Assembly (NCBI GenBank): GCA_037447655.1
Contig: JBBHKE010000488.1
Location: forward strand, 64,001 to 105,977
DNA from: Zygnema cylindricum
Lineage: Eukaryota > Streptophyta > Zygnematophyceae > Zygnematales > Zygnemataceae
DNA: 41,977 nucleotides
Reading direction: 5' to 3'
Part shown: positions 22,397 through 32,702 of the stretch, piece by piece
Layout of the letters: every line of letters begins with the position of its first letter
Position numbering within the stretch: the first letter of the stretch is position 1
Notes under the pieces: model-generated
What the model saw: the letters and a program-made list of their open reading frames with translations, nothing else
What the model was told of the DNA's origin: nothing
Databases searched by the model: none
Position numbers and translations under genes: made by a program

Positions 22397-24015
22397 TTCC
22401 CCTTAATTTTTAGCTCTCTCATTTTCTCAATCCACAACCATTCTGCAATAAATTAATTTTGGTGACGGATTCGCTTTGGTCATTATATCCTCTAGCATTT
22501 CCCCATCCGGTTTCTACACAAGTTTGACGATTTCGTTTTCAATTTTTTTTCTAACAAATCTAAGCCTTATGGCCATATGTTTGGCTTTAAAATGATGCTT
22601 GTGATTAACAACAATTGCAATTGCTGGCTGGTTATCACATAACATGTTTTGAACTCCATTCCTTATAGATCCCAATTTTTGCAGCGAACATTTCACCCAC
22701 ATTAATTCTTTCACAGCCGCGCATGATGCCATACACTCATCCTTCATTGTAGACTGAGCGACAACTTTCTGTTGTTTGCTTATCCAACAACATACACCCA
22801 ACCCGAGTTACAAAACATATCAAGAAGTTGACTTGCTAAGTGGCACATCTCCATAACTGGTATCACTCTACGTGGTGATATCAGTACTCTCCCCTCCCAG
22901 ATGTAACCATTATTCCCTTGTCCCAAATCATATCTCATTACCCTCTTGGCTGCCTCCCCGTCTCTCTTCCTCGGATTATTTAGACTTCTACTAAAAACTC
23001 CTACAGTTGCCGCTATGTCCGAACGTGTATAGGTCATAAAGTAGATCAAGCTTCCTACAGTTTGTCTATAAGGAATATTCTACATAAATTTATGTTCATC
23101 TAGAATAATCTAATCATCCAAGACTATTACTCCCCCTTTAGCATCCCCCTCACTAACATGTTTAAGTTCTATAGGAGTAGAGCAACCATTGGCTTGATCT
23201 ATAAGAAATTTCTAAAACATATTACCGATTGCTTCATTTTAAGCTAGATTGATTATTTTCCCGTCTCTATCATTTTCCATTTGTTTTCCCAAAATGAACT
23301 TAGCTTCTCCTAAGTTTTTCATATCAAACCTACTGCTCAAACTTCTTTTTAGCTGATTTATTTTCTAGATAGATTTACTCAAAGCAAGCAAATCATCCAC
23401 ATAGACTGCAATGAAAATGACACCATTTTCATCTTCTAAAAGTTAAATAGAGTGATCTGAGCTGATCCGTATGTAACCCAGACCGGTAAAGAACTCATCT
23501 AATTTTATGTTCCATTGTCGGGGCGTGTTTTTCAGCCCGTATAGTGATTTAATCAACCTGCACACCTTGCTTTCTTCTCCTTTTTCTATAAACCCCTCCA
23601 ATTATTTCATGAAAATTTCTTCTTCTAGTTCCGGATTTAGAAAAGCAGTTTTTATGTCCATTTGATGTATTTCCATGTCTTTTGCTGCGGCTAGACTTAG
23701 AAAGATTTTAACTGGGGGAAAATGGACTACCGGAGGTCTCCCCATAATCAATTCCATCTCTTTCAGTGTATCCTTTTGCTACCAATCTCGCCTTGCACCT
23801 TTCTATAAAATTATATGGGTTCAATTTTAGTTTAAAAACCCATTTACAACCGATTTGTTTTCTATATAGGGGACAATCTACTAACTCCCATGTGTTTGCC
23901 TCCATTACAGAACTCATTAATCCTCATTAAAAGTCGTTGTCCATCTATCCCTTTCCAAGCTATTTATAGCATCCAAATATGTTTTAGGTTCTTCCGCATA
24001 GGACAGCTTAAAGCC
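22391..24015 (-). pseudogene. Copia-type pol relic (reverse transcriptase / RNase H), 5' truncated
   Basis: On the minus strand the remnants follow Ty1/Copia pol order. First is LSYAEEPKTYLDAINS, then ANTWELVD and IGCKWVFKLK with RLVAKGYTERDGIDY. An MDIKTAFLN stretch follows near 23660, then a LYGLKN block, the catalytic YVDDL near 23395-23408, a KFILGKQM block, and DIAATVGVFSRSLNNP. Last is the RNase H-like segment with KQQKVVAQSTMKDECMA and VKCSLQKLG. Many stops and frameshifts make it dead. gag, protease and integrase are absent, as the relic stops at about 24015. At the other end a purine run (rc of 22397-22410) is followed by TGTTGA, a plausible start of the 3' LTR. Confidence 0.85.
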
Positions 24016-24242
24016 TAGCTGGCATGATGTGGCAGTGGGTCGAAATGTGGAAGACGCCATTGCAAGATGACGTAAAATCTACTTTGGATGTTAAACTCTA
24101 TTTGTACTGCAAAAGTTTCTGTCGGTGCACATTCACTTTTAGAGGAAAACGACAACAAAAAAATCTTTAATACATGGGTACACACCTTAAGCCTTGATTC
24201 GTACGGCGAAAGAGTTTCCAGTCAACTATTCATTGTAACAGA

Positions 24243-25113
24243 TAGTGTTGGGTAATCGGGTAAATTCATATCGTGATTATTTTGAAATTCGATATATTGA
24301 ATATAGACCGAGGAGAATCCTCGATATATCGTACCGAGACCAACATAAATCATCGCGATATATATCGCGATATATAGTATCTTCTAAATTTATATATAGT
24401 ATCTTCTAAATTTAATAATTAATATTTTTATATAACATGTTATTTTAGCGAAAAAGACAAATTGTATGATCCGCCACGTACGACTTGATTTTCGTTCCGT
24501 GACTTAAAGGTAGACGCCGCAAAATGTAACCGACAGAAGTACTAATTCTGTAATTCATATAATTAATTATTTAGGATATGGTTACATCAGGAGGTTTCTG
24601 TAATATTACGGACAAAAAAATATATGTATTACCGAGGCCTCGGTTACATCCCGTATCTTGTGTAAATAAGTTTTTACGTACGTGTTCGGATTTAAGTGCT
24701 CCACGTAAGGTGACGATCAAATCTCTAAAATCGTCAAAGATTTGGAAACCGACCATTTTCGTCTGGAAATCTGTATTTGCGTTTTCCGTACATGTACTTC
24801 ACAAGTGTACCGCGTAAATGTACCTCTGAGATCTCCCTCACTTTGCTGACTTTCAGGAAAAAACCGTATTTCTTTTCGACAAGGATTTTACGGTCACCTT
24901 GTCCGAAGGCACGTGACTTTGGATACCTGTGAAAACTTTCATTTTTTTTTTTTTTTATGCTTCGATATATTTCCAATACGATATATTGGCGATATATCGG
25001 CGATATATCACGCTATTTGAAATTCGATATATCGAATCGACATATCGATTATCGGGTACCTGAAATTCGATATTTATTGAATATCGACAAATGGTCCTCG
25101 ATACCCAAAACTA
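24243..25113. mobile_element. hAT-type MITE, copy 2
   Basis: The 871-bp element begins 'tagtgttgggtaatcggg' and ends 'cctcgatacccaaaacta'. It is flanked by the perfect 8-bp duplication gtaacaga (24235-24242, 25114-25121). It is collinear with copy 1 (2503-3323 plus 8665-8683), including 'tcgcgatatatatcgcga', 'aggcctcggttacatc' and 'cttgtccgaaggcacgtgac'. There is no transposase, and the frames inside are not genes. Confidence 0.9.
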
Positions 25114-25121
25114 GTAACAGA

Positions 25122-26785
25122 GAGCCCTTCGATTGACAGCCGTACGATTAAGTCGCGGAAAATCGCTTGGGCCGTTATTTCAATACACGTGTTATTACGA
25201 GTGGTAAAAAATACGAAACGCACTAAAATTTCTCCTGAAAATTTTAAACGACGTTTTTAGCTGTTGCTAAAGTGCAGTCTTTCGCCCGATATAAGGGTTG
25301 ACCCCAAAAAAAGCTCCGACGCGCAAAGAAGCCGGAAAAAAAAAGAGCGAATATCACGTATATCCGTACCTCCCTTACTCGGATTATATTCTGATTCTAT
25401 CTGCCACGCGTCATAGTCTGAATGGTCGAACTGGAGTCTAACAACGACCCGAAAACGAGCATTTCTTGAGCCAATGGGCCACGGTCAAAATTTCGAACAC
25501 GACCGGATTAAAGAGTGTGACCGCGACCACTCTGCGCATCTTTTGTCAGCAGAATCTGCCAGCTGTGAATGCCACCTAGGAATTTAGCGTAAAGTACGGC
25601 GGTGGTTTAATGTTACACGCGTTCTTTGCTGACTTGGATTTTGTCTGCGATCGAGGCTTGTCGTACGGAAACACAAGTCAAAATGATCATTTAACTTTCA
25701 CATGATTAAAAACAAAAAATTGCAGTAGCACTGGAAGTACGTAATGATGACGCATAGCCAGACCTGGCAGTAAACGACATACAGTACCGGGCGACTAAGT
25801 TCCTTACTGTACTGTAGCGTAGGTTTATGAGTGGTACCGTACATAATGTACGACACGTGACGGAAATGTACGACAAGCACTGTAGTCCTGAGTCCTGACA
25901 GAAGAAACCGCAATAAGTCGTCAAACCTGATCCGATGTTTGACTTTCACGGCCGCCAGATCCGGAATGAGCCAATTTTTTTTTTAAAATACGACATAAAA
26001 TTTTCGGAAGTATCGTAGTATTGACGGTCAAGTCAACCTGTACTTTTCAAGCCCATCCGCACACCAAACTGAATTAAGGATTAAAAGAAAAAACGCCATA
26101 AAAAAGTTCTATGCCGTAAATACTAAATAGTGTGACAGACTGACACGTCATATCATTACAATTTAGTAATTTACATATTTCGAATTTTAAACTCTATAGA
26201 ATGTATTGAATGCTGTTATGACTAATGAGGCATGGAGATATTTAACAGATACGTTTCAGTCTCGTACGGATATCTCAGCTACAGTGCAGTTCATTACAGT
26301 ACGGTAATGTACTCTACAACAATGGCTAGGTACTAGAAAAAACAAAAAGGAACGATCTTCGCTCGAACCTCCACGTGTCACCCGTTCTATTTTAAGACGA
26401 CGGTCCAGATTTTCCGGATGGCAATCCTTTCAAACTTCTGCAGTCGACAGATTCTAAACAAGATACTGATGTTTCTGAATCGATGGACAGCTGGCGAAAA
26501 AAAACTTAAATATAATTCTACAGAAATTTGACGGTCCCGATTTATCCAATCTCAACAAGATCAGTACAGTTTCGTCGCCCGCACGATATCCAAAAAATAA
26601 TCAAAAAATTAATATATTCGGACAAATCCGTACTTGTTACTCCTCGTCGTTCGAGTCGCATTTTGTCGCACATATGTGGTCGCGCATTATGAAATCGCAT
26701 ACCGCCGCAGAATAGTCGCAAAAGATCGTATATTACACGTGGCACTACCGTATTGTACTGTACTATATTGTACTTTATTGTACTG
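25122..26785. other. Unassigned intergenic DNA rich in gtac words
   Basis: No supportable gene. Words such as 'gtacgg', 'tgtacgaca' and 'tgtactgta' recur, for example 25840-25880 and 26740-26790. Overlapping frames of 65-85 codons show no domain features. Confidence 0.35.
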
Positions 26786-27013
26786 TACACCGCGTATCGC
26801 TATTAGGGTTAATAACTTTTTCGCCACTTAAAACATATTATCTCCGTACACACTTGTTGGATTTTCAATTTGAGACAGCCAATCGGAAGCTGAGCATGCT
26901 AGTTTTCAATCGCAACCGTCAGATCTAGAAACCGACAAGTGTGTACGGGGAAAAGATGTTTAAAGAGACGAAAAAACCCTAACAACACTAATAACGATTC
27001 ACTCTATTCCGTA
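26786..27013. mobile_element. MITE with ATCGYTATTAG termini, about 228 bp
   Basis: The left end is 'tacaccgcgtatcgctatta'. The right end is '...actaataacgattcactct' followed by 'attccgta'. Arms continue with mirrored 'tctccgtacacacttgt' / 'acaagtgtgtacgggg'. A TA dinucleotide at both ends suggests a Tc1/mariner-like target, but this is inferred. It is the closest relative of the element in intron 1 (12001-12193). Confidence 0.7.
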
Positions 27014-28178
27014 TAATCATCTCTCGCGAAGCTTCTACGAATATTCGACGCCACACGTGCCAAAGTCTGGCGGTTGCTGCGACTGGAAATGGTGAAAAAG
27101 TCAACGACAAAAATAAACAGGATAACGACAAATTCGGGGGCCAAAGGACGACAAAAGCCCCAAAAAAAATCAGAAAAAATCGGAAAAAAGAGAATAGAAA
27201 ACGACACATAAAAAAATTAATAATCTTGAAAAAAATATAACATCAGGGCAAAGCCGTACGGTACGGACAACGAATTTCAAAAGCCGCGGAAAAGGCGCAA
27301 AAAAAAAAGTAAAAAAAAAAAAAAAAAAGGGCCAGCGTATTAAAAAAAAGTACGCGGATCGAGATTTTCNNNNNNNNNNAATTCGGCTCCGAAAAGGTTT
27401 CGTTAGAGAGTGAGAATGGTTAGATTGAGTGAGTCTAAAGATTGAGTGTAACTTGTGAATAAGAGTGAGTGTCAGTGTGATTTAAGTAAATCTATCTACT
27501 AACTATATAAAGGATTGAGAGAGTGAGTGTTCTTTTTGTACGACAAAGCGGCAGTACTTTTGTACGGCCGATCCTGCTACGATTCTGCAACAATCCTGCC
27601 ACATTTTGCTCAGTTCACAGAGAGCAGATTTGTATATTTGCCAGTGTAAGAGGTAGTTTGATGTTGCCGGCTATGGCAGGGGCACTCAGAGTGCATCTGG
27701 TCGTTATGTTTAGGGACTGCTTACTATGTATTGATTTCAGGTGTATTTGTTCTTTGTCATTGTAGTGAGTATTAAGTGAGTGAGAGAGTTAGGAAATATA
27801 TCAATCATCTATCTAAATGAATTTAGTGTGACTGTGAGTGAGAATAAGTGTTCAATGTGAGTTAGAAATCTGAGTGAGTTAGATTGGTAAGAGTGAGAGA
27901 TTGCTTTGGAAAAGCCTCGGCTTAATATATTTATATTTTGTCTATGTGATATGTTATGAGGTGAATGAGATTTATTTGTATAAGCTTCCGCTGTGCATCA
28001 TCTTGGTTTATTGTTTGTGAAGTGAGTCGATCATTGTGTTCTTTAACATTTAAGACATGCTCAATTACCCACCGCCCTTAAGTTTAAGCTTGGCCTTCTT
28101 TCTTATCTCTCCCCTCCCTCTCTCTTATCTCTCCCCTCTATCTCATATCTCTCCCCTCTCTCTCCCCTCTATCCGCCT
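27014..28178. other. Unassigned DNA with the assembly gap
   Basis: Ten N at 27370-27379 mark a gap, preceded by A-rich low-complexity text. 27390-27860 is full of gtgag/gagtg words. 'gcggcagtacttttgtacgg' at about 27549-27568 recurs at about 9567-9587. 28085-28170 is a pyrimidine tract leading to a splice-acceptor-like site at 28178. The join across the gap is unverified. Confidence 0.5.
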
Positions 28179-28423
28179 TAGCTTTTCTTGTAAGCTCGTG
28201 CAACCATGTTCGTCTAATCGACAAAATCCATTTGCTTCGTTGCTCCCACGGAAGAGAGATTTTTTTAACACACGACACTATTACGACTATTGTTTCCGAG
28301 GGGTCGTATTATTTTCGTCAAGAACTTTCACATATTATTCCTTCGCGATCTATCCATATTGTTTTGCTCGATGGTGTCTCTCGTAGTTTTCATGACATTG
28401 TATTGACGAACCCTCGCTTAGTA

Positions 28424-28996
28424 TGAAAGGATCGATAATAAACTCAGAGCTCACTAATGAACAATTATAGCAGCAAAAGCATTCAGATTATAAAACATTA
28501 AATCAACATTGAAGAGACATTTCATTATAATTCTCACATTAATATCAAACCGAAATTACAAATTCTTTTCTATCTTTTCTATTCCTCCATATATATCTCC
28601 AATTTATCGTTGATTGATTTTACACAAGTCCATAGATTATTTTAAATAACACACTAGCCATGGCGCGACACGTGTAAGCGTGCGCCTCCAAGAAACCTGT
28701 AGAAATCTGCGACCTGTCCGCAGATTAGACTAAAATACTCTAAATTTCACTAAGTACTCAAACATTGCAAAACGACAAACGAAGACAAAAGTCCTAGACA
28801 AATCTAAACGTACCATCGTACTAAATTAGACGTACGACAATTCTAGACGCGAAACAAAACGACAAAAATATTTCGCGAAACAAATAGAACTTTATCGAAA
28901 CGTACGTCAAAGTATTTTCGATACATTCTAAAAAGTATAGTTTATCCAAATCGAACCGATTCCGCGTGCGTAGGATTCTTTCAATGAATCCTAACA
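28424..28996 (-). repeat. 3' LTR of the retrotransposon (left copy)
   Basis: It is 573 bp and nearly identical to 32095-32647: about a dozen differences by eye over the first 290 bp. The segment 28722-28797 is in the opposite orientation to its counterpart 32387-32462. A small hairpin (aatctgcg / cgcagatt) sits just left of the inverted segment. Confidence 0.9.
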
Positions 28997-29007
28997 TTCT
29001 CCCACTT
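28997..29007 (-). other. Polypurine tract of the LTR element
   Basis: On the minus strand AAGTGGGAGAA directly precedes the TGTTAGG start of the LTR. This is the standard plus-strand priming position and confirms the element's orientation. Confidence 0.7.
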
Positions 29008-29070
29008 CATTGAAAGAATTGTCGAATGCCACTAGAGCCAAAATGAACTCCTAAAAATTTGTGTACCACA

Positions 29071-30007
29071 AATACAGTTGGTTACGCCTTGTGACGATTT
29101 TCCCAATACGAGGGGGAATGTTGAATATTGTGAGAAACGGCAGTATGGCCGAAGTGGCGGATTTATGCTAGGATCAATGTTGTAATCGGCCGTCGCGGTT
29201 CGCGCGGCCTGCTAGGTTGGCGTTACGTGAAGATAGTGGTCCAGGTTGGTTTGGAGTCATTAAGTCGAGTCGTACGTTTATGTTGTACTTTAGTCTCGTG
29301 TAGATTTAGTTTTGACTACGACCAAGTATTTTGTTTCGTTTAGTGTGTACGGTTAGTGGTTTTCGTTTTGACCTTATTTGTTTTGTTTGTACGTGTGTCG
29401 TGTACCTTGTATTATGTCGTTTCGCGTATAAGACGCGATTTGATTTGTAGGCACTTAGTGCGCACTTTATAGTTTGGTTTGTTTTTTAGTTTGATTGTGT
29501 GACGCTTCACTTACAGTACTATATACTACAACTTAGAGGGAGGGAAAAAACAATCTTTTATGGGAGAAAATGTCCGTGAAATATATTGGCTTTCGTGGAC
29601 AGTATTCTCTTGTCTGGATGTTTTATTTTATGCTTCCGCTGTAATCTTGCACTCTGCATTTTTGTGTGAGATCCTGTCAATTTAAAAGTCGCACAAAGTT
29701 ACGTTTGTCTTGCTTTGTGTTTGTTGATGTTTGTTTCGGTTTTCGTGCAATTGTAATGTTTGGTTTGTGTGGTATCAAATATTACGCACTAAACAATTTG
29801 ACACCAAACGAACCAAACATTGTAATTGCACGAAAACCGAAACAAACATCAACAGACACAAAGCAAGACAAACGTAACTTTGTGCGACTTTTAAATCCGC
29901 CAATTCAAGCAATATCCAAGCAACTTCGGCCATATTGTCGTTTCTCACAATATTCAACATTCCCCCTCGTATTGGGAGAATCGTCACAAGGCGTAACCAA
30001 CTGTATT
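29071..30007. repeat. Large foldback nested in the LTR element
   Basis: Outer arms 29071-29165 and about 29893-30007 are inverted copies ('aatacagttggttacgcc' against 'ggcgtaaccaactgtatt'). Inner arms 29681-29781 and about 29797-29896 pair around a spacer of some 15 bases near 'acgcactaaac' ('gtcgcacaaagttacgtttg' against 'caaacgtaactttgtgcgac'). The left side has 515 unpaired bases (29166-29680). The text 'agggggaatgttgaatattg' looks like a polypurine tract followed by an LTR start, so this is probably an LTR-end fragment duplicated in inverted orientation and deleted on one side. Confidence 0.75.
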
Positions 30008-30349
30008 CGGGATCGCCACTTCTTCAACATAAAGGTCATCGACAATTTCCATTTAAACACTCATTCAAATATTCACGCCTTCGCCACATGGCACGTCGCC
30101 ATATGATCGGTCGAAGTAAACTCCAATGCCGGTTGTATCCAACTGCCGCTCCTCCAAAAAACAAAATAATGAAATACGCTTCACGCGACTTTGATTTTGG
30201 TCGTCTCTCCACAAATCCATAATTGCGTCGATTTTCATAAATAGATATTGTAGCCTCAATCTGCGTCGCAATCTTCATTATACTCCAATGAATCGGTATC
30301 AAACTGAAATAAGGGTCCCAAATCTTTTTTACCATGGAAAGATTCGCTT

Positions 30350-30910
30350 GACCGCCACATATTAACTCATCGCCTGACGATATATGATGACGTCAAATGT
30401 GGTCGCCAAAATATCCGGCTTCGTTCCAACTTCAAGGAACAACGGGCGTCCAATCGTCTCTTTGTACGGAACGACAACATCAATGAGAAGATTATAGTGT
30501 TGGGTATCGGGTAAATTCATATCTCGATAATTTCGATATTTGATATATTGAATATCGCTCGAGCAGATTCCACGATATATCGTTCCAGAACCAACATAAA
30601 TTATTGCGACATATATCGCAAAAATTGGGTGTCCGTACAGTCCTAGTACGGAAAATCGTACAAATACCCCCCCCCCCCGGCGCTCTTGGAAACTAATCGG
30701 GAAAAAAAATTTATGCTTCGATATATCGCGATAATTTGGTTTTCGGTATATTGAAGCGACATATCGATTATCGGGTACTTGAAATTCGATATTTATTGAA
30801 TATCGGCAAAAGGTCCTCGATACCGAACACTAGAAGATTACATAGTCTTCTCCATTCTCTTAAATATCCAAATTTTCGACGCATGTCTCACTTTTTAAGA
30901 CGATTTTGAT
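30350..30910 (-). pseudogene. Unrecognised frame in the LTR element, broken by the MITE
   Basis: If the 338-bp MITE and one TSD copy are skipped, the minus strand gives an open stretch of about 57 codons beginning with ATG. It includes FGYLREWRRLCNLLIDVVV and ETIGRPLFLEVGTKPDILAT before a stop near 30370. The composition is coding-like. It could be part of the retroelement's gag region or captured DNA, and no family was recognised. Confidence 0.3.
30495..30832. mobile_element. hAT-type MITE, copy 3, internally deleted
   Basis: 338 bp from 'tagtgttgggtatcgggtaa' to 'ggtcctcgataccgaacacta', flanked by perfect gaagatta duplications (30487-30494, 30833-30840). The ends match copies 1 and 2, and about 530 bp of the interior is missing. 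A C10 run lies near 30668. It interrupts an older minus-strand frame of the LTR element. Confidence 0.9.
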
Positions 30911-31314
30911 AATCGCCACACCAATACGAGGTTATACAAACATATCTTCTAGAGCATTCACGGCTTCACTGTAGCTCTCGAACAGCGTGCCGAACTCCAT
31001 TTTCGCCATATAATTCAATTCTCGTGATCGTACTAAACGCCACGTCAATACAACACATATATGAAATCGAACGCACGAATAATTATTAAATGAATATCCT
31101 TGTCGCTTTCTCACTTTACCTCGTCGACAACAAACTTCACGACGACACGAGTTCATTTATCTTTTCCCCGATTCTCCTTAATATCTCTAACAATATCTCC
31201 CATTATTAAACCCTTGTAACTGGCAAGCTTAATTGGCGCTTTCCATGGATAGTCACTCCAGCATCCCTTAATCATTACACAAATTGATTGACAAATCTGA
31301 AATTCAGACAAAAA

Positions 31315-31933
31315 TCAAATATTTTGTATCCGTATTGTCTTGCGTGTCCCCAAACTCCGTAGACGTCTCCTATCTTTTTCTTTGTAATCCGCGCCTTTTT
31401 CCTCGTTCTTCATTTCCCTCACTTTTATCTTTTCTCTCATTACCTCTCTCTTCACTTCTATTCTATCTTCACTCTTTCTTTCTATCTTCTCTCTAGCTAC
31501 TTCTTCTATGACTTCTCGGACTTCTTTGTTTCCTTCTTCGGCTTCTTCCTCTTCTAATTCTGAATCATCATCATTGGAATCACCTCCATTCGGGTCACAA
31601 TCCAGTCAAAGACTAGCTTCTTGATCAAGCTTTCTGTCAACAGCCAAAATTTTCTCATCAAATTGGCGAGTGAGCCTCTCTAATAACACTCGAAGCCAAA
31701 CCTTATAAGTGTTTGCACCTCTGTTTCTAAATTGAATGAGAGAACACTTAAGAACGGATGCTCCAAATTGAGCCACTCCAAAACTGGATATTTTTTTTTC
31801 GTCTCACAATGCACACTGGAAAGAACTTCGAAGAAGGCGGAACTTCCGAAGTATTTGGCTTGGCCAACGGGAAAGGAGTATAAATTTTCCTCCTTCCCAT
31901 TGCTCCTACTCCCTCACTCACCTTTACACACAA
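31315..31933 (-). pseudogene. Broken gag-like frame of the LTR element
   Basis: This is downstream of the primer-binding site on the minus strand. A frame from about 31933 (GRRKIYTPFPLAKP) shifts at the A-run near 31790 into SSFGVAQFGASVLKCSLIQF, then NTYKVWLRVLLERLTRQFDE. It meets one in-frame TGA near 31620, then continues as an acidic and then basic segment (DSELEEEEAEEGNKEV ... VREMKNEEKGADYKEKDRRR) to the stop at 31315-31317. The position and charged tail suggest a gag-type protein, but no zinc knuckle is seen. One frameshift and one stop make it non-functional as read. Confidence 0.45.
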
Positions 31934-32080
31934 GCTATATGACTATCTAGCTCCAATCGCACTTTGAGAAACCGGGGAACTCCCGAAAATTTTGAGAGGG
32001 CCAGCCGATGGGAAAAGAGTAATGGTTCCCAGGGCCGCCATCGACAATTGTCACTCCATTCAAACTAATACATTTAACCT

Positions 32081-32092
32081 GCTCCGATACCA
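32081..32092 (-). other. Primer-binding site, initiator-Met tRNA type
   Basis: The minus strand reads TGGTATCGGAGC two bases after the LTR end. This differs by one base from the usual plant iMet primer site TGGTATCAGAGC. It fixes the element's polarity. Confidence 0.8.
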
Positions 32093-32094
32093 AA

Positions 32095-32647
32095 TGAAAG
32101 GATCGATAATAAACTCAGATCTCACTAATGAACAATTATAGCAGCAAAAGCATTCAGATTATAAAACATTGAATCAACATTGCAGAGACATTTCATTATA
32201 ATTCTCACATTAATATCAAACCGAAATTACAAATTCTTTTCTATCTTTTCTATTTTTCCATATATATCTCCAATTTATCGTTGATTGATTTTACACAAGT
32301 CCATGGATTCCTTTAAATAACACACTAGCCATGGCGCGACACGTGTAAGCGTGCGCCGCCAAGAAACCTCTAGAAATCTGCCACCTCTAGTACTTTCGTC
32401 TTGGTTTGTCGTTTTGCAATGTTTGAGTACTTAGTGATATTTAGAGTATTCTAGTCTAATCTACTATCGTACTAAATTAGACGTACCAAAATTTTAGACG
32501 CGAAACGAAACGACAAAAATATTTCGCGAAACAAATAGAACTTTATCGAAACGTACATCAGAGTGTTTTCGATACATTTTAGAAAGTACAGTTTGTCGAA
32601 ATCGAACCGATTCCGCGCGTGTACGATAATTTCAATGAATCATAATA
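32095..32647 (-). repeat. 5' LTR of the retrotransposon (right copy)
   Basis: 553 bp, paired with 28424-28996. Its terminal TG has become TA. 32387-32462 is inverted relative to the other LTR. Confidence 0.9.
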
Positions 32648-32702
32648 TAGTACTTGGTAGGTCAAGTGGTTCGACATGTTTAGTGGTGGGGAGTGACCTC
32701 TG

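Larger units (their letters stand above)
28424..32647 (-). mobile_element. Non-autonomous LTR retrotransposon
   Basis: LTRs are 28424-28996 and 32095-32647, flanked by the perfect 5-bp duplication tagta (28419-28423, 32648-32652). Orientation is minus. Reading that strand, the LTR starts TGTTAGGATTCATTG (mutated to TATTATG in the right copy) and ends GATCCTTTCA. The primer-binding site follows the right LTR, and a polypurine tract precedes the left one. The 3.1-kb interior holds only a broken gag-like frame (31315-31933). No reverse transcriptase or integrase motif was seen, so it depends on another element. A foldback (29071-30007) and a hAT MITE (30495-30832) are nested in it. Confidence 0.85.
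28179..32702 (+). pseudogene. Unrecognised host exon split by an LTR retrotransposon
   Basis: A long CT tract and 'ccgccttag' at 28178 form a good splice acceptor. From 28179 the frame is open to the insertion at 28423. With one TSD copy removed it continues from 32653 without a stop to 32702, where 'tctg|gtaagtgt' is a near-ideal donor. The joined exon is 245 + 50 = 295 bp, 97 full codons, acceptor phase 1, donor phase 2. Readable parts include VRLIDKIHLLRCSHGREIFL, then TTIVSEGSYYFRQELSHIIP, then IHIVLLDGVSRSFHDIVL. I recognise no family. Flanking exons were not found: upstream lies the assembly gap, and downstream no exon of matching phase was evident. It may be a broken allele, a dead gene or part of an older element. 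Confidence 0.5.

Noticed and set aside
30668-30678. C-homopolymer run
   Set aside because: Probably a simple slippage tract in the deleted MITE; possible sequencing artefact.
32650-32702. 'aggtcaagtggttcgac' looks like the A box of a tRNA-Leu or tRNA-Ser
   Set aside because: No B box or pairing acceptor stem follows, and the stretch is better explained as the end of the interrupted exon.
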